Positions 1 through 9,122 of a stretch of DNA of 64,000 bases are shown one piece after another. Source of the stretch: JAZOXB01 sp040096185 (GTDB lineage: Bacteria; Bacillota; Clostridia; Oscillospirales; Oscillospiraceae); NCBI RefSeq assembly GCF_040096185.1, contig NZ_JBBMFF010000244.1:82702-146701 (forward strand), given 5' to 3'. Below the pieces are notes generated by a model. It was not told the origin of the DNA. It saw only the letters and a list, made by a program, of their open reading frames with translations, and ran no database searches. Made by a program: the position numbers and the translations under genes. Each line of letters opens with the position of its first letter. Positions within the stretch are counted from its first letter, which is position 1.

Positions 1-2
1 CG

Positions 3-1892
3 CGGCTTGCCCGTATCGAAACGGACACCCTCAACCATTTTAAGGTAATGGGCGCGGCGGCGCGGGTGCTGGACGGGAAGCAGCGTCTTGAAGTGCTGCA
101 TGGGCTGTTCCACCCGGACGGGGAACGCTTTAATTTTGCGTGGGAATGGCTACCCGCAAGCGGCCTTTCCGTCAAAGACTTTATTGCCCCGTCCTCTTTC
201 CGCTTTGGCGACGGGCGAATGTTCCAAATGGGCGAGAAGTACGGCGCAGTTTCCTTTTTGCAGATTGCCGCGCCGGAACTTTCCGACCGTATGCTTGCCG
301 ACTTTATGGAAGCGGAAAACGGGATTGTCGTCAATCTGCACATTCAGAGTATCGACCACAACGAAGCGATCAAGACCATTAAGCGCAAGATAACCGACCT
401 TGACCGCATGAAAATCGAGGAACAGAAAAAAGCAATCCGCAGCGGCTACGATATGGATATAATCCCGTCCGACCTTGCCACATACGGCGGCGAAGCGAAA
501 AACCTTTTGCGGGATTTGCAGAGCCGGAACGAGCGAATGTTTTTACTTACCTTGCTTGTGCTGAATATCGCGGACACCAAGCAGAAATTGGATAACGACG
601 TATTTCAGGCTGCAAGTATCGCGCAGAAATACAACTGTATGCTCACCCGCCTTGACTACCGGCAGGAACAGGGGCTTATGTCCTCTATCCCGTTGGGGGA
701 AAACCTAATCCATATCCAGCGGGGCTTGACGACTTCCAGCACCGCTATTTTCGTCCCCTTTACGGTACAAGAGCTGTTCCAAAGCGGCGAAGCGTTGTAT
801 TACGGCTTAAACGCCCTTTCCAACAACATGATTTTGTGCGACCGGAAGCGGCTGAAAAACCCTAACGGCCTTATTCTCGGCACACCGGGAAGCGGCAAGA
901 GTTTTTCGGCTAAACGCGAGATCACCAATGCTTTCCTTATTACCGCAGACGATATTATCATTTGCGACCCCGAAGCCGAATATTACCCCCTTGTGGAACG
1001 GCTGAAAGGACAGGTTATCAAGGTTTCGCAGAACAGCACGCAGTACATCAACCCGATGGATATTAACCTCAATTACAGCGAGGGCGACACGCCCATAGCG
1101 TTAAAGAGTGATTTTATCCTTTCCTTTTGTGAGTTGATTATGGGCGGCAAAAACGGGCTGGAAGCGGTTGAAAAGACCTTGATTGACCGCGCCGTTATCA
1201 GCGTGTACCGCAGCTACCTTGCAGACCCGAAGCCGGAAAATATGCCGATATTGGGCGACCTCTACAACGAGATTAGGAAGCAGCCGGAAAAGGAAGCGCA
1301 GCGTATCGCGTCGGCATTGGAACTGTATGTAAACGGCAGCTTGAACCTGTTTAACCACCGCACAAACGTTGACATTCACAACCGCCTTGTCTGCTTTGAC
1401 ATTAAGGAACTCGGCACCCAGCTTAAAAAAGTCGGTATGCTCATTATCCAAGACCAAGTGTGGAACCGCGTAACGCTCAACCGCAGCGAGGGCAAGGCGA
1501 CGCGGTACTACATCGACGAGTTTCATTTGCTCTTGAAAGAGGAACAGACCGCCGCCTATTCCGTTGAAATATGGAAAAGATTTAGAAAATGGGGCGGTAT
1601 TCCGACAGGTATCACGCAGAACGTCAAAGACCTTTTGACGAGCAGAGAAGTTTCAAACGTTTTTGAAAACAGCGATTTTGTCTATATGCTCAACCAAGCG
1701 CAGGGCGACCGGGAAATCCTTGCAAAGCAGCTTAACATTTCGCAGCAGCAAATGACCTATGTAACCCATTCCGACGCGGGCGAGGGGCTTATTTTCTATG
1801 GCAACGTCATTTTGCCGTTTATTGACCGTTTCCCGCAGGACACAGAACTCTACCGCGTGATGACGACCAAACCCGGCGAGGTGTCGGCATGA
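3..1892 (+). CDS. VirB4/TraE-type conjugation ATPase, 5' end outside window
   Basis: Cytoplasmic ATPase that powers the type IV secretion channel of a Tn1549-like ICE. The frame is already open at base 3, and residues ahead of the first ATG at 48 (RIETDTLNHFK) align with the second VirB4 of this window, so the true start lies upstream and roughly 180 residues are missing. Walker A GTPGSGKS is encoded near base 880 and the Walker B region YYIDEFH near 1505; long stretches such as SGYDMDIIPSDLA are shared with the second copy. The stop overlaps the start of the methyltransferase by 4 bases, so the two are translationally coupled. The family call is firm; only the N-terminus is unknown. Confidence 0.95.
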   Translation, partial: RLARIETDTLNHFKVMGAAARVLDGKQRLEVLHGLFHPDGERFNFAWEWLPASGLSVKDFIAPSSFRFGDGRMFQMGEKYGAVSFLQIAAPELSDRMLADFMEAENGIVVNLHIQSIDHNEAIKTIKRKITDLDRMKIEEQKKAIRSGYDMDIIPSDLATYGGEAKNLLRDLQSRNERMFLLTLLVLNIADTKQKLDNDVFQAASIAQKYNCMLTRLDYRQEQGLMSSIPLGENLIHIQRGLTTSSTAIFVPFTVQELFQSGEALYYGLNALSNNMILCDRKRLKNPNGLILGTPGSGKSFSAKREITNAFLITADDIIICDPEAEYYPLVERLKGQVIKVSQNSTQYINPMDINLNYSEGDTPIALKSDFILSFCELIMGGKNGLEAVEKTLIDRAVISVYRSYLADPKPENMPILGDLYNEIRKQPEKEAQRIASALELYVNGSLNLFNHRTNVDIHNRLVCFDIKELGTQLKKVGMLIIQDQVWNRVTLNRSEGKATRYYIDEFHLLLKEEQTAAYSVEIWKRFRKWGGIPTGITQNVKDLLTSREVSNVFENSDFVYMLNQAQGDREILAKQLNISQQQMTYVTHSDAGEGLIFYGNVILPFIDRFPQDTELYRVMTTKPGEVSA

Positions 1893-2845
1893 GGATAGAA
1901 ACGGATAAAATCTATTGCGGCGACAGCTTGCAGGTGCTTCAAGCCTTGCCGGAAAACTGTATTGACTGTTGCGTAACGTCCCCGCCCTACTACGGCTTGC
2001 GGGACTACGGCGCAGACGGGCAGATAGGGCGGGAAGCAACGCCGGAGGAATACGTTTCCCGCATTACGGCGGTTTTCCATGAGGTAAAGCGGGTGCTTAC
2101 GCCGGAGGGCACTTGTTGGCTGAATATCGCGGACACTTATTGCGGCACAGGCAGCAAAGCCGGACACCAAGACCCGAAATATCCCAAAGGCAGGAACGGG
2201 CAGCAAGTGGCGGTAAACCACCGCGCCCCCGGCTGCAAGCCGAAAGATTTAATCGGTATTCCGTGGCTTGTAGCCCTTGCCTTGCGGGGCGACGGTTGGT
2301 ATTTGCGCAGTTCTATCATTTGGCACAAAACAAACCCCATGCCGGAAAGCACGCGGGACAGGCCGACCCGCTGCTATGAATATGTGTTTCTGCTTACCAA
2401 GTCAAAGAAGTATTATTACGATTGGCAAGCAGTAGCCGAGCCGATAGCCCCCACAACGGCGGGGCGGCTGAAAAGCGGAGTTAGCAAAGGAAATAAGTAT
2501 AACGTTACTGTTCCGGGGCAAAACCAACCGCAGAAAATCAACCGCCCCCGCGAAAAGGGCGCATACGCCGACGAGTTGATTTCTCCCGTCCGCAGCCGCC
2601 GCAACGTTTGGCAGATTAACAATGTCGGCTATCATGGCGGGCATTTCGCAGCGTTCCCGCCGAAACTTGCGGAAACGTGCATTTTGGCGGGCTGTCCCAT
2701 CGGCGGGATTGTCCTTGACCCCTTTTTCGGCAGCGGCACGACGGGCATGGTAGCAAAACGGCTTAACCGCCGCTATATCGGCATTGAGTTAAACCCCGAC
2801 TATTGCGAACTTGCAAAACAGCGGATTGGAGGTGATGAAGATTGA
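1889..2845 (+). CDS. Site-specific DNA methyltransferase (N4-cytosine or N6-adenine, beta class)
   Basis: Transfers a methyl group from S-adenosylmethionine to an exocyclic amino group of DNA. The catalytic motif TSPPYY lies at residues 30-35 and the SAM-binding motif DPFFGSGTTG near residue 277; this order marks the beta class. No endonuclease gene is next to it, so it is probably an orphan methylase that protects the element from restriction during transfer (inference). It overlaps the VirB4 stop and the next gene start by 4 bases each, inside the transfer operon. A clear homolog occupies the same place in element 2. The base modified cannot be told from sequence alone. Confidence 0.93.
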   Translation: MRIETDKIYCGDSLQVLQALPENCIDCCVTSPPYYGLRDYGADGQIGREATPEEYVSRITAVFHEVKRVLTPEGTCWLNIADTYCGTGSKAGHQDPKYPKGRNGQQVAVNHRAPGCKPKDLIGIPWLVALALRGDGWYLRSSIIWHKTNPMPESTRDRPTRCYEYVFLLTKSKKYYYDWQAVAEPIAPTTAGRLKSGVSKGNKYNVTVPGQNQPQKINRPREKGAYADELISPVRSRRNVWQINNVGYHGGHFAAFPPKLAETCILAGCPIGGIVLDPFFGSGTTGMVAKRLNRRYIGIELNPDYCELAKQRIGGDED

Positions 2846-4812
2846 GCAAGGAACTGAAAGCCCCCGACAAGGTAACGCAAAAAATGACCCGCGACGGTGC
2901 GGTTGCGGAAAACCTCACGACGGGCGAAACGTCCAGTATCAGCGAAAGGCCGCAGGAAGAAAACTATTCAGCCCCCGCAGGGGTGGCAGCGGAAAAGGTT
3001 GTGCAGCATATCGGCGCAGAGATTGAGCGACACGCAGCAAAAGGCGCGGAGAAAAAAGCCCTTGACGCGACGCAGCCTAAAACCCATTCTTCCCGCTTGC
3101 AGTTTTCCGAAGCGGAACGGGCAACGCCGGAACTTCAAAAAGCGATCAAGAAATCGGATAAGGCGGCAGACTGTTTAGACGCAGCGCGGGCGGCTATCCC
3201 CAAGCAGACCAAAATCAAGAAAGAGCGCGTTTTTGACGAAGCGAAAGGCAAGGCAAAGACGCGCCTTTCCTTTGAAAAGACGGATAAGCCCCCAAACGGC
3301 AAGTTGCGGCATAACCCCTTATCCCGTCCGGCACAGGAGTTAAACAGTACCGTACATGGGAAAATCTACGAGGTAGAGAAAGAAAACGTCGGTGTGGAAA
3401 GCGGGCACCGGGTAGAACTTGCCGGAGAGAAAGCGGGCGGCATGGCGGCGCGGGCAGTTAAGGGCGGCATACGCCGCCATAAGCTGAAACCCTACCGGGC
3501 AGCGGCGGCAGCGGAAAAACAAGCGGTAAAGGCAAACGCAGATTTTCTCTATCAAAAGGCGTTGCACGATAACCCCGCGCTTGCGCACTCCAACCCCATT
3601 TCCCGTTTTTGGCAGAAGCAGCGCATTAAAAAGCAGTATGCAAAAACGCTGAAAGCGGGCGGCAAAGCGAAAAAAACCGCTGAAGCCACCGCAAAGGCGG
3701 CGAAGAAAACCGCGCAGGAAACCAAACGGGCGACGTTCTTTGTTGTCCGGCATTGGAAAGGCTGCTTGATTGTGGGCGGGATTGCCTTTATCGTGCTGCT
3801 GCTTTTCGGCGGGCTGTCCTCTTGCTCCCTCTTTGGCGGCAACAGCGGCAGCGGCTTGATTGCGTCGTCCTATCTCTCCGAGGACGCGGATATAACGGGC
3901 GCGGAAAGCGCGTATGCCGCTATGGAAGCCGAGTTACAAGATATGCTGGACAATATCGAAAGCGAATACCCCGGCTATGACGAATACCGGGTAAACGCGG
4001 ACGAGATCGAGCATGACCCCTATGTGCTAATTTCTATCCTTTCCGCGTGGCATGAGGGCGTGTTTACACTCGATGAAGTGCAAAGCACCCTTGAAATGCT
4101 CTTTGAGAAACAGTATATCTTGACGGTCGAGGAAGAAGTACAGGTACGCTACCGCACCGAAACAAGGACGGACAGCGAGGGCAACCCCTATACGGTTGAA
4201 GTCCCCTATAACTATTACATTCTTCATGTGGATTTGGAAAACTTCAACCTCTCCCATGTCCCCGTTTACATCATGGGCGAAGAACAGCTATCCATGTACG
4301 CTATGTATATGTCGTCGCTGGGAAACAGACCCGACCTTTTCCCGCAATCCGGCTATGTGTCTAAATACTATGAAAACCCGCCCGCCGATTATGAAGTACC
4401 CGCCGCGCTGCTGGGTTCCGATGAAAAGTTTGCGCGGCTCATGGAGGAAGCAGATAAATACGTCGGTTTTCCCTATGTGTGGGGCGGCAGCACCCCGGAA
4501 ACCTCTTTTGATTGCAGCGGCTTTGTGAGTTATGTGTTGACGAACAGCGGCCTATACAATACGGGCAGACTTGGGGCGCAAGGGCTTTACAACATCTCAA
4601 CCCCTGTTTCTAACCCGCAGCCGGGGGATTTGGTGTTCTTTACGGGTACATACGACACCCCCGGCGTTTCCCATGTGGGGATTTATGTGGGCGAGGACGG
4701 GGACGGAAGCCCCGTCATGCTGCATTGTGGCGACCCTATCCAGTATTCAAAGCTGGACACCAGCTATTGGCAATCCCACTTTTACGCCTACGGGCGGTTA
4801 AATTACAATTAA
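2842..4812 (+). CDS. CD1108-like transfer protein with C-terminal NlpC/P60 peptidase domain
   Basis: Probable cell-wall hydrolase that opens peptidoglycan for the conjugation channel. It starts with TTG preceded by GGAGGTGATG. The N-terminal 300 residues are charged, Lys/Ala-rich and likely cytoplasmic. One membrane segment follows near residues 307-325 (CLIVGGIAFIVLLLFGG), then an extracellular region and the C-terminal peptidase, with catalytic Cys in FDCSGF near residue 557 and His in SHVGIY near 609. It lies between the methyltransferase and the PP-loop gene. The element 2 homolog is 735 residues. The family is common in Tn1549-like elements, where it plays the VirB1 role. Confidence 0.93.
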   Translation: MSKELKAPDKVTQKMTRDGAVAENLTTGETSSISERPQEENYSAPAGVAAEKVVQHIGAEIERHAAKGAEKKALDATQPKTHSSRLQFSEAERATPELQKAIKKSDKAADCLDAARAAIPKQTKIKKERVFDEAKGKAKTRLSFEKTDKPPNGKLRHNPLSRPAQELNSTVHGKIYEVEKENVGVESGHRVELAGEKAGGMAARAVKGGIRRHKLKPYRAAAAAEKQAVKANADFLYQKALHDNPALAHSNPISRFWQKQRIKKQYAKTLKAGGKAKKTAEATAKAAKKTAQETKRATFFVVRHWKGCLIVGGIAFIVLLLFGGLSSCSLFGGNSGSGLIASSYLSEDADITGAESAYAAMEAELQDMLDNIESEYPGYDEYRVNADEIEHDPYVLISILSAWHEGVFTLDEVQSTLEMLFEKQYILTVEEEVQVRYRTETRTDSEGNPYTVEVPYNYYILHVDLENFNLSHVPVYIMGEEQLSMYAMYMSSLGNRPDLFPQSGYVSKYYENPPADYEVPAALLGSDEKFARLMEEADKYVGFPYVWGGSTPETSFDCSGFVSYVLTNSGLYNTGRLGAQGLYNISTPVSNPQPGDLVFFTGTYDTPGVSHVGIYVGEDGDGSPVMLHCGDPIQYSKLDTSYWQSHFYAYGRLNYN

Positions 4813-4825
4813 AAGGAGTTGAAAA

Positions 4826-5548
4826 ATGAATATTGTATCTTTTGGCGGCGGCACGAATAGTGCCGCCTTACTTATTGGCCTATACAAGCACAAAATCCCG
4901 ATTGACCTTATCACCTTTGCCGATACGGGCGCGGAACACCCGCATACCTATCAATTTATCGAGATAATCAATCAATGGCTTGCGGAACACGGTATGCCGC
5001 AGATTACCGTTGTGCAGTATGTTGACCGCTACGGCAACCGCCTATCTCTTGAAACCGAGTGCTTGCGCTCTCATACGCTCCCGTCGATTGCCTACGGGCA
5101 TAAGCGTTGTTCGCAGAAACACAAAATCGCACCGCAGGAAAAGTTTTGCAACCACTATGCGCCTTGCCGCGAAGTATGGCAGCGCGGCGAGAAAGTCAAC
5201 CGCTATATCGGCTATGACGCGGGAGAAGTGAAACGGTATGAACATTCCCGCAAGTACAACGAAGCCGACAAAAAATATCATAACCGCTACCCCCTCATTG
5301 AAGAATGGGGCTGGAACAGGGACGATTGTATCCGGGAAATCAAAGCGGCAGGATTGCCGCAGCCGGGTAAATCGTCCTGTTTCTTTTGTCCGAGCATGAA
5401 GAAACAAGAGATTTTATATCTCAAAGAACACTATCCCGATCTATTTAACCGGGCGGCGACTTTGGAAGAAAACGCTATGCCCTATCTTAAAACCGTTAAG
5501 GGATTGGGGCGCAGCTATTCATGGAAAGAACAGTTTGGAAAGGAGTAA
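4826..5548 (+). CDS. PP-loop (PAPS reductase / adenine nucleotide alpha hydrolase family) protein
   Basis: N-terminal SFGGGTNS at residues 5-12 is a variant of the SGGxDS pyrophosphate loop that binds ATP or PAPS. A CFFCPS motif near residue 191, together with other cysteines, looks like a metal site. Start ATG follows AAAAGGAG. Proteins of this family activate a substrate by adenylation; members in DNA-modification systems (DndC) add sulfur to DNA, but no dnd neighbours are seen here, so the substrate is unknown. It sits inside the transfer operon between the NlpC/P60 gene and DUF4315. Element 2 carries a different PP-loop protein, placed after topB instead. Sulfur assimilation is an alternative but unlikely in this context. 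Confidence 0.8.
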   Translation: MNIVSFGGGTNSAALLIGLYKHKIPIDLITFADTGAEHPHTYQFIEIINQWLAEHGMPQITVVQYVDRYGNRLSLETECLRSHTLPSIAYGHKRCSQKHKIAPQEKFCNHYAPCREVWQRGEKVNRYIGYDAGEVKRYEHSRKYNEADKKYHNRYPLIEEWGWNRDDCIREIKAAGLPQPGKSSCFFCPSMKKQEILYLKEHYPDLFNRAATLEENAMPYLKTVKGLGRSYSWKEQFGKE

Positions 5549-5554
5549 ATGACT

Positions 5555-5821
5555 ATGGCGAACACGAAACTTGACCGTATCGAAAGGGATATTGAGAAAA
5601 CGAGGGCAAAAATCCTTGAACAGCAAAAGAAGCTGAAAGACCTTGAAGCGCAGAAAGTCGAGGAAGAAAACGCGCAGATCGTGCAAATGGTAAAGGCGGT
5701 ACACCTTGACGGGACGCAGCTTGCCGCGTTCCTCTCCGCTTACGCCAGCGGCGAAATCACCTTGCCGCAGCCGGAAGCCACTTACCCCGCCGAACAGGAG
5801 GACAACGACAATGAAGAATAA
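5555..5821 (+). CDS. DUF4315 family coiled-coil protein
   Basis: Small protein (88 residues) with an N-terminal coiled coil (KLDRIERDIEKTRAKILEQ), then a short helical end. ATG at 5555 is chosen over the ATG six bases earlier because AAGGAG then has a normal 9-base spacing. The family is a fixed part of Tn1549-like transfer operons and always precedes DUF4366, as here. Its role is not known; a scaffolding or channel-associated function is only a guess. The stop overlaps the next start by 11 bases. Confidence 0.85.
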   Translation: MANTKLDRIERDIEKTRAKILEQQKKLKDLEAQKVEEENAQIVQMVKAVHLDGTQLAAFLSAYASGEITLPQPEATYPAEQEDNDNEE

Positions 5822-6560
5822 AAAGATAATCCGAAAGTTTACCGTATTGCTTGCCGCACTGGTTATCATGTGCGGCTTTTCTGTTACCGCTTATGCGGGC
5901 GGTGGCGATGAAAGCGACGACACGCCTACCCCCGTAACCGAGGAAACCCCCGCGCCGGAAACCGAGCCGGAAGAAACGACGGGCGGCTATGAGCCGCAGC
6001 CCCTTACCCCGGACGGGAATATGTCCCTTGTGGACGATATAACGGGTGAAGCGTCCGGCGACAAGCAGTTTATCACCGTCGTTACCAAAAGTGGCAACTA
6101 TTTTTACATCATCATTGACCGCGCCGAGGACGGGGAAAATACCGTCCATTTCCTTAACCAAGTGGACGAAGCGGATTTAACCGCCCTTATGGAGGACGGG
6201 CAGACCGAAGCCCCCGTTTGTAGCTGCACCGATAAATGCGTTGCCGGAAGCGTCAACACCGCTTGCCCGGTTTGCAGCGTCAACATGAGCGAGTGCGCGG
6301 GTGTGGAAGCCGAGCCGGAGCCGGAAGAAACCGAGCAGCCGCCGGAAGAAGAAAAAGGCGGCGGCATGGGTATTCTGCTTGTCGTGCTGCTTGTTGCCGC
6401 AGCGGGCGGCGGCGCGTTCTACTACTTTAAGATTTTGAAGCCCAAAAAGGACGCGGCGAAAGGCAGCAGCAGCCTTGACGACCTTGATTTTGACGAGGAC
6501 GACGAGGAAACGGAAGTAGTCGAAACCGAACAGACCGAGCAGGAGGACGATAATCTATGA
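5811..6560 (+). CDS. DUF4366 (CD1107-like) membrane-anchored mobile element protein
   Basis: Starts at ATG with AGGAGG upstream, inside the end of the DUF4315 gene. A signal-type segment covers residues 10-28 (VLLAALVIMCGFSVTAYA), followed by an acidic Pro/Glu-rich stretch, a folded middle with paired cysteines (CSCTDKC, CPVC), another Glu-rich linker and a C-terminal membrane segment (GILLVVLLVAAAGGGAFYYF) with an acidic tail. It is therefore exported and anchored, most of it outside the cell. Family members lie in Tn1549-like transfer operons next to DUF4315 and topB; a surface or channel role is likely but unproven. Confidence 0.88.
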   Translation: MKNKKIIRKFTVLLAALVIMCGFSVTAYAGGGDESDDTPTPVTEETPAPETEPEETTGGYEPQPLTPDGNMSLVDDITGEASGDKQFITVVTKSGNYFYIIIDRAEDGENTVHFLNQVDEADLTALMEDGQTEAPVCSCTDKCVAGSVNTACPVCSVNMSECAGVEAEPEPEETEQPPEEEKGGGMGILLVVLLVAAAGGGAFYYFKILKPKKDAAKGSSSLDDLDFDEDDEETEVVETEQTEQEDDNL

Positions 6561-8632
6561 AACTTGTAATTGCAGAAAAACCGAGCGTCGGGGCGGCGAT
6601 TGCCGCCGTTATGGGCGCGAATGAAAAGCGCAGCGGATATTTTGAGGGCGGCGGCTACCTTGTGTCGTGGTGTATCGGGCATTTGATTAGCCTTGCAGAC
6701 GCGGCGACCTACAATGAACAATTCCGTAAATGGAAGTACGACGATCTTCCCATTGTCCCGCAGGAGTGGCAGTTTATTGTTGCCAGCGGCAAGGAGCAGC
6801 AGTTTTCCATTCTCAAAGACCTTATGCACCGCAGCGACGTTACCGAGATTATCAATGCTTGCGACAGCGGGCGCGAGGGGGAACTCATTTTCCGCTTTGT
6901 CTATGAACAGGCGAATTGCAAAAAGCCCTTTTCCCGCCTTTGGATTAGCAGCATGGAAGCAAGTGCAATCCGCGAGGGCTTTTCAAATCTCAAAGACGGG
7001 CGCGGCTATGACAACCTCTATCAATCCGCGCTTTGCAGAGCAAAGGCCGATTGGCTCATTGGCATTAACGCGACCCGCCTTTTCTCTATCCTCTACCATA
7101 AAACATTGAATGTCGGCAGAGTGCAAACGCCCACCCTTGCTATGCTGGTAAACCGCGACTATGCAATCAGCAGCTTTAAGAAAGAGAAATATCATGTCGT
7201 CCGGCTGGACGTTGGCGGCGTTGCCGCCCTTTCCGAAAGGCAGGACGACGAAGCGGCGGCGCGGCAGATGAAAGCGGCTTGCGAGAAATCGCAGGCCGTT
7301 TGTACTTCCCTTAAAAAAGAGAAAAAGACCGCAGCCCCGCCGAAACTGTTTGACCTCACCGCCTTGCAGCGGGAAGCAAACCGTTTGTATGGGTTTACGG
7401 CGAAACAGACCCTTGACTATGCGCAAGCCCTTTATGAAAAACGGCTTTTGACCTATCCCCGCACCGACAGCAAATATATCACTTCCGATATGGAGGGCAG
7501 CACAAAGGAACTTATCACCGGCCTTTGCGCTGCTCTCCCCTTTATGCAGGGCGTGAAGCTGCAAGCCGACCTTGCGAGGATTTGCGACAACAGCAAAGTA
7601 ACCGACCATCACGCCATTTTGCCGACAGCGGAGTTTGTGAAAACGGGCTTTTCTTCCCTTGCCGAAAGTGAGAAAAAGCTAATGACCCTTGTGTGCGCAA
7701 AACTGCTTTGCGCCGTTGCCGCGCCCTATGAGTATGAAGCGGTTACGGCGGTTTTCACTTGCGGCGGCTATACCTTTACCGCAAAGGGCAGGACGACGCT
7801 TTGCGAGGGTTGGCGCGAGATTGAAAGACTATCCCGCGCCGCGTCCGGGGAACAGGACGAGGACGCAGAGCCGGAAGCGGTTTTACCCCCGCTTGCCGAG
7901 GGGCAGACCTTTGACAATCCGGCAGCGGAGATCTCCGAACGTTACACGCAGCCCCCAAAGGCATTTACCGAAGATACGTTACTTTCGGCTATGGAGAGTG
8001 CGGGAAAGGAGGACACGCCGGAGGACGCGGAGCGCAAAGGGTTAGGCACCACCGCGACGCGGGCGGGTATCATTGAAAAACTCATTAGCGCGGGCTTTGC
8101 CGAGCGCAAGGGCAAAAAGCTAATCCCCACAAAGGACGGGTATAACCTTGTCGCTATTCTGCCCGACAGCCTTACGTCCCCGCAGCTTACGGCAGAATGG
8201 GAAACGCGCCTTACCGGGATTGCAAAGGGCAGCGACAGCCCCGCCGACTTCATGCGCGGGATTGAGGAAATGACAGCGGGGCTTGTCAAGACCTATTCCG
8301 CGATTTCCGAGGATAAAGCGAAGCTGTTTACCCCGCAGCGGGAAGCAATCGGCACTTGCCCCCGTTGCGGCGCGGCGGTTTACGAGGGCAAGAAAAACTT
8401 TTACTGCTCCGACAGGGCTTGCAGCTTTGTGATGTGGAAGAATGACCGCTTTTTTGAGCAGCGCAAAAAGGCTTTCACAAAGGCGATTGCCGCCGCCCTT
8501 TTGAAAGACGGAAAGGTAAAAATCAAAGGTATGTACTCGACCAAGACGGGAAAGACCTTTGACGGAGTTGTGCTGCTTGCCGACACAGGCGGCAAGTATG
8601 TAAACTTCCGCGTCGAGCAGAACCGAAAATGA
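6557..8632 (+). CDS. topB: DNA topoisomerase III (type IA)
   Basis: Type IA topoisomerase of 691 residues that passes single DNA strands, probably relaxing or decatenating element DNA during transfer. The TOPRIM start LVIAEKPSVG is at the N-terminus, the acidic DSGREGE motif near residue 98, and the active-site tyrosine in TYPRTDS near residue 299. A C-terminal zinc ribbon (CPRCG and CSDRAC) begins near residue 600. ATGA overlaps with the gene before and after show tight coupling. Element 2 has its own copy of the same length. Confidence 0.96.
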   Translation: MKLVIAEKPSVGAAIAAVMGANEKRSGYFEGGGYLVSWCIGHLISLADAATYNEQFRKWKYDDLPIVPQEWQFIVASGKEQQFSILKDLMHRSDVTEIINACDSGREGELIFRFVYEQANCKKPFSRLWISSMEASAIREGFSNLKDGRGYDNLYQSALCRAKADWLIGINATRLFSILYHKTLNVGRVQTPTLAMLVNRDYAISSFKKEKYHVVRLDVGGVAALSERQDDEAAARQMKAACEKSQAVCTSLKKEKKTAAPPKLFDLTALQREANRLYGFTAKQTLDYAQALYEKRLLTYPRTDSKYITSDMEGSTKELITGLCAALPFMQGVKLQADLARICDNSKVTDHHAILPTAEFVKTGFSSLAESEKKLMTLVCAKLLCAVAAPYEYEAVTAVFTCGGYTFTAKGRTTLCEGWREIERLSRAASGEQDEDAEPEAVLPPLAEGQTFDNPAAEISERYTQPPKAFTEDTLLSAMESAGKEDTPEDAERKGLGTTATRAGIIEKLISAGFAERKGKKLIPTKDGYNLVAILPDSLTSPQLTAEWETRLTGIAKGSDSPADFMRGIEEMTAGLVKTYSAISEDKAKLFTPQREAIGTCPRCGAAVYEGKKNFYCSDRACSFVMWKNDRFFEQRKKAFTKAIAAALLKDGKVKIKGMYSTKTGKTFDGVVLLADTGGKYVNFRVEQNRK

Positions 8633-8997
8633 TAAGGCTTGATGAAAAGCAATACCGCGCCGTAAAGAAAATGACCCGCGCCGCTTGTGCAAACAACGAT
8701 TGCGGGAATTGTCTGCTGCTGGACGACGGGGAAACTTGCGTTTGTGTGCAGAGTATCAGCTATTCGCTGCTATGCCGCTATTTCCGCGAAGCGGTATTAC
8801 CCGCCGACAGGCAGCTTTGCGAACAGATCACCCGCAGCGGGGAAACCGATTTGAAGCGTTGCGCGGTATGCGGCAGCACGTTTGCGGCGGGCAGCAACCG
8901 GGCGAAATACTGCCCCGATTGCGCGGCAAAGATACGCCGCAGACAGAAAGCCCAAAGCGAGAGAAACAGGCGTTTACGGATAAAAACAACTACATAG
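8629..8997 (+). CDS. Cysteine-rich VLP-domain protein
   Basis: Small protein (122 residues) with two cysteine clusters: an N-terminal set (CANNDCGNC, CVC, C) and a C-terminal CAVCGS...YCPDCA zinc ribbon ending in a basic tail (RRRQKAQ). This matches the cysteine-rich VLP proteins that follow topB in Tn1549-like elements. A nucleic-acid-binding zinc protein is likely; its function is unknown. The start overlaps the topB stop, and the 3' end abuts the first oriT-like segment. Confidence 0.8.
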   Translation: MIRLDEKQYRAVKKMTRAACANNDCGNCLLLDDGETCVCVQSISYSLLCRYFREAVLPADRQLCEQITRSGETDLKRCAVCGSTFAAGSNRAKYCPDCAAKIRRRQKAQSERNRRLRIKTTT

Positions 8998-9094
8998 CAA
9001 GCACAGCAAACGAGTACCCGTTTGCGAGAAATGCCCGCGCTTCCCATAGAGAGCGCGGGCATTTTGCTTGTTGGGATAGTCCCAAACCCTTATA
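8995..9094 (+). other. oriT-like segment, copy 1 (plus orientation) with an extra hairpin
   Basis: The left part (AGCAAGCACAGC, then inverted repeat GCAAACG / CGTTTGC) and the right part (TTGCTTGTTGGGAT..TCCCAAACCCT) match the reverse complement of 14529-14595 almost base for base. This copy carries about 33 extra bases that form a GC hairpin (GCCCGCGC pairing with GCGCGGGC). The same core lies upstream of both mobC genes, which is why it is called oriT-like. Nicking here is not shown. Confidence 0.6.
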
Positions 9095-9122
9095 TGACCG
9101 AGAAAGGACGTGATGAAAGAAT

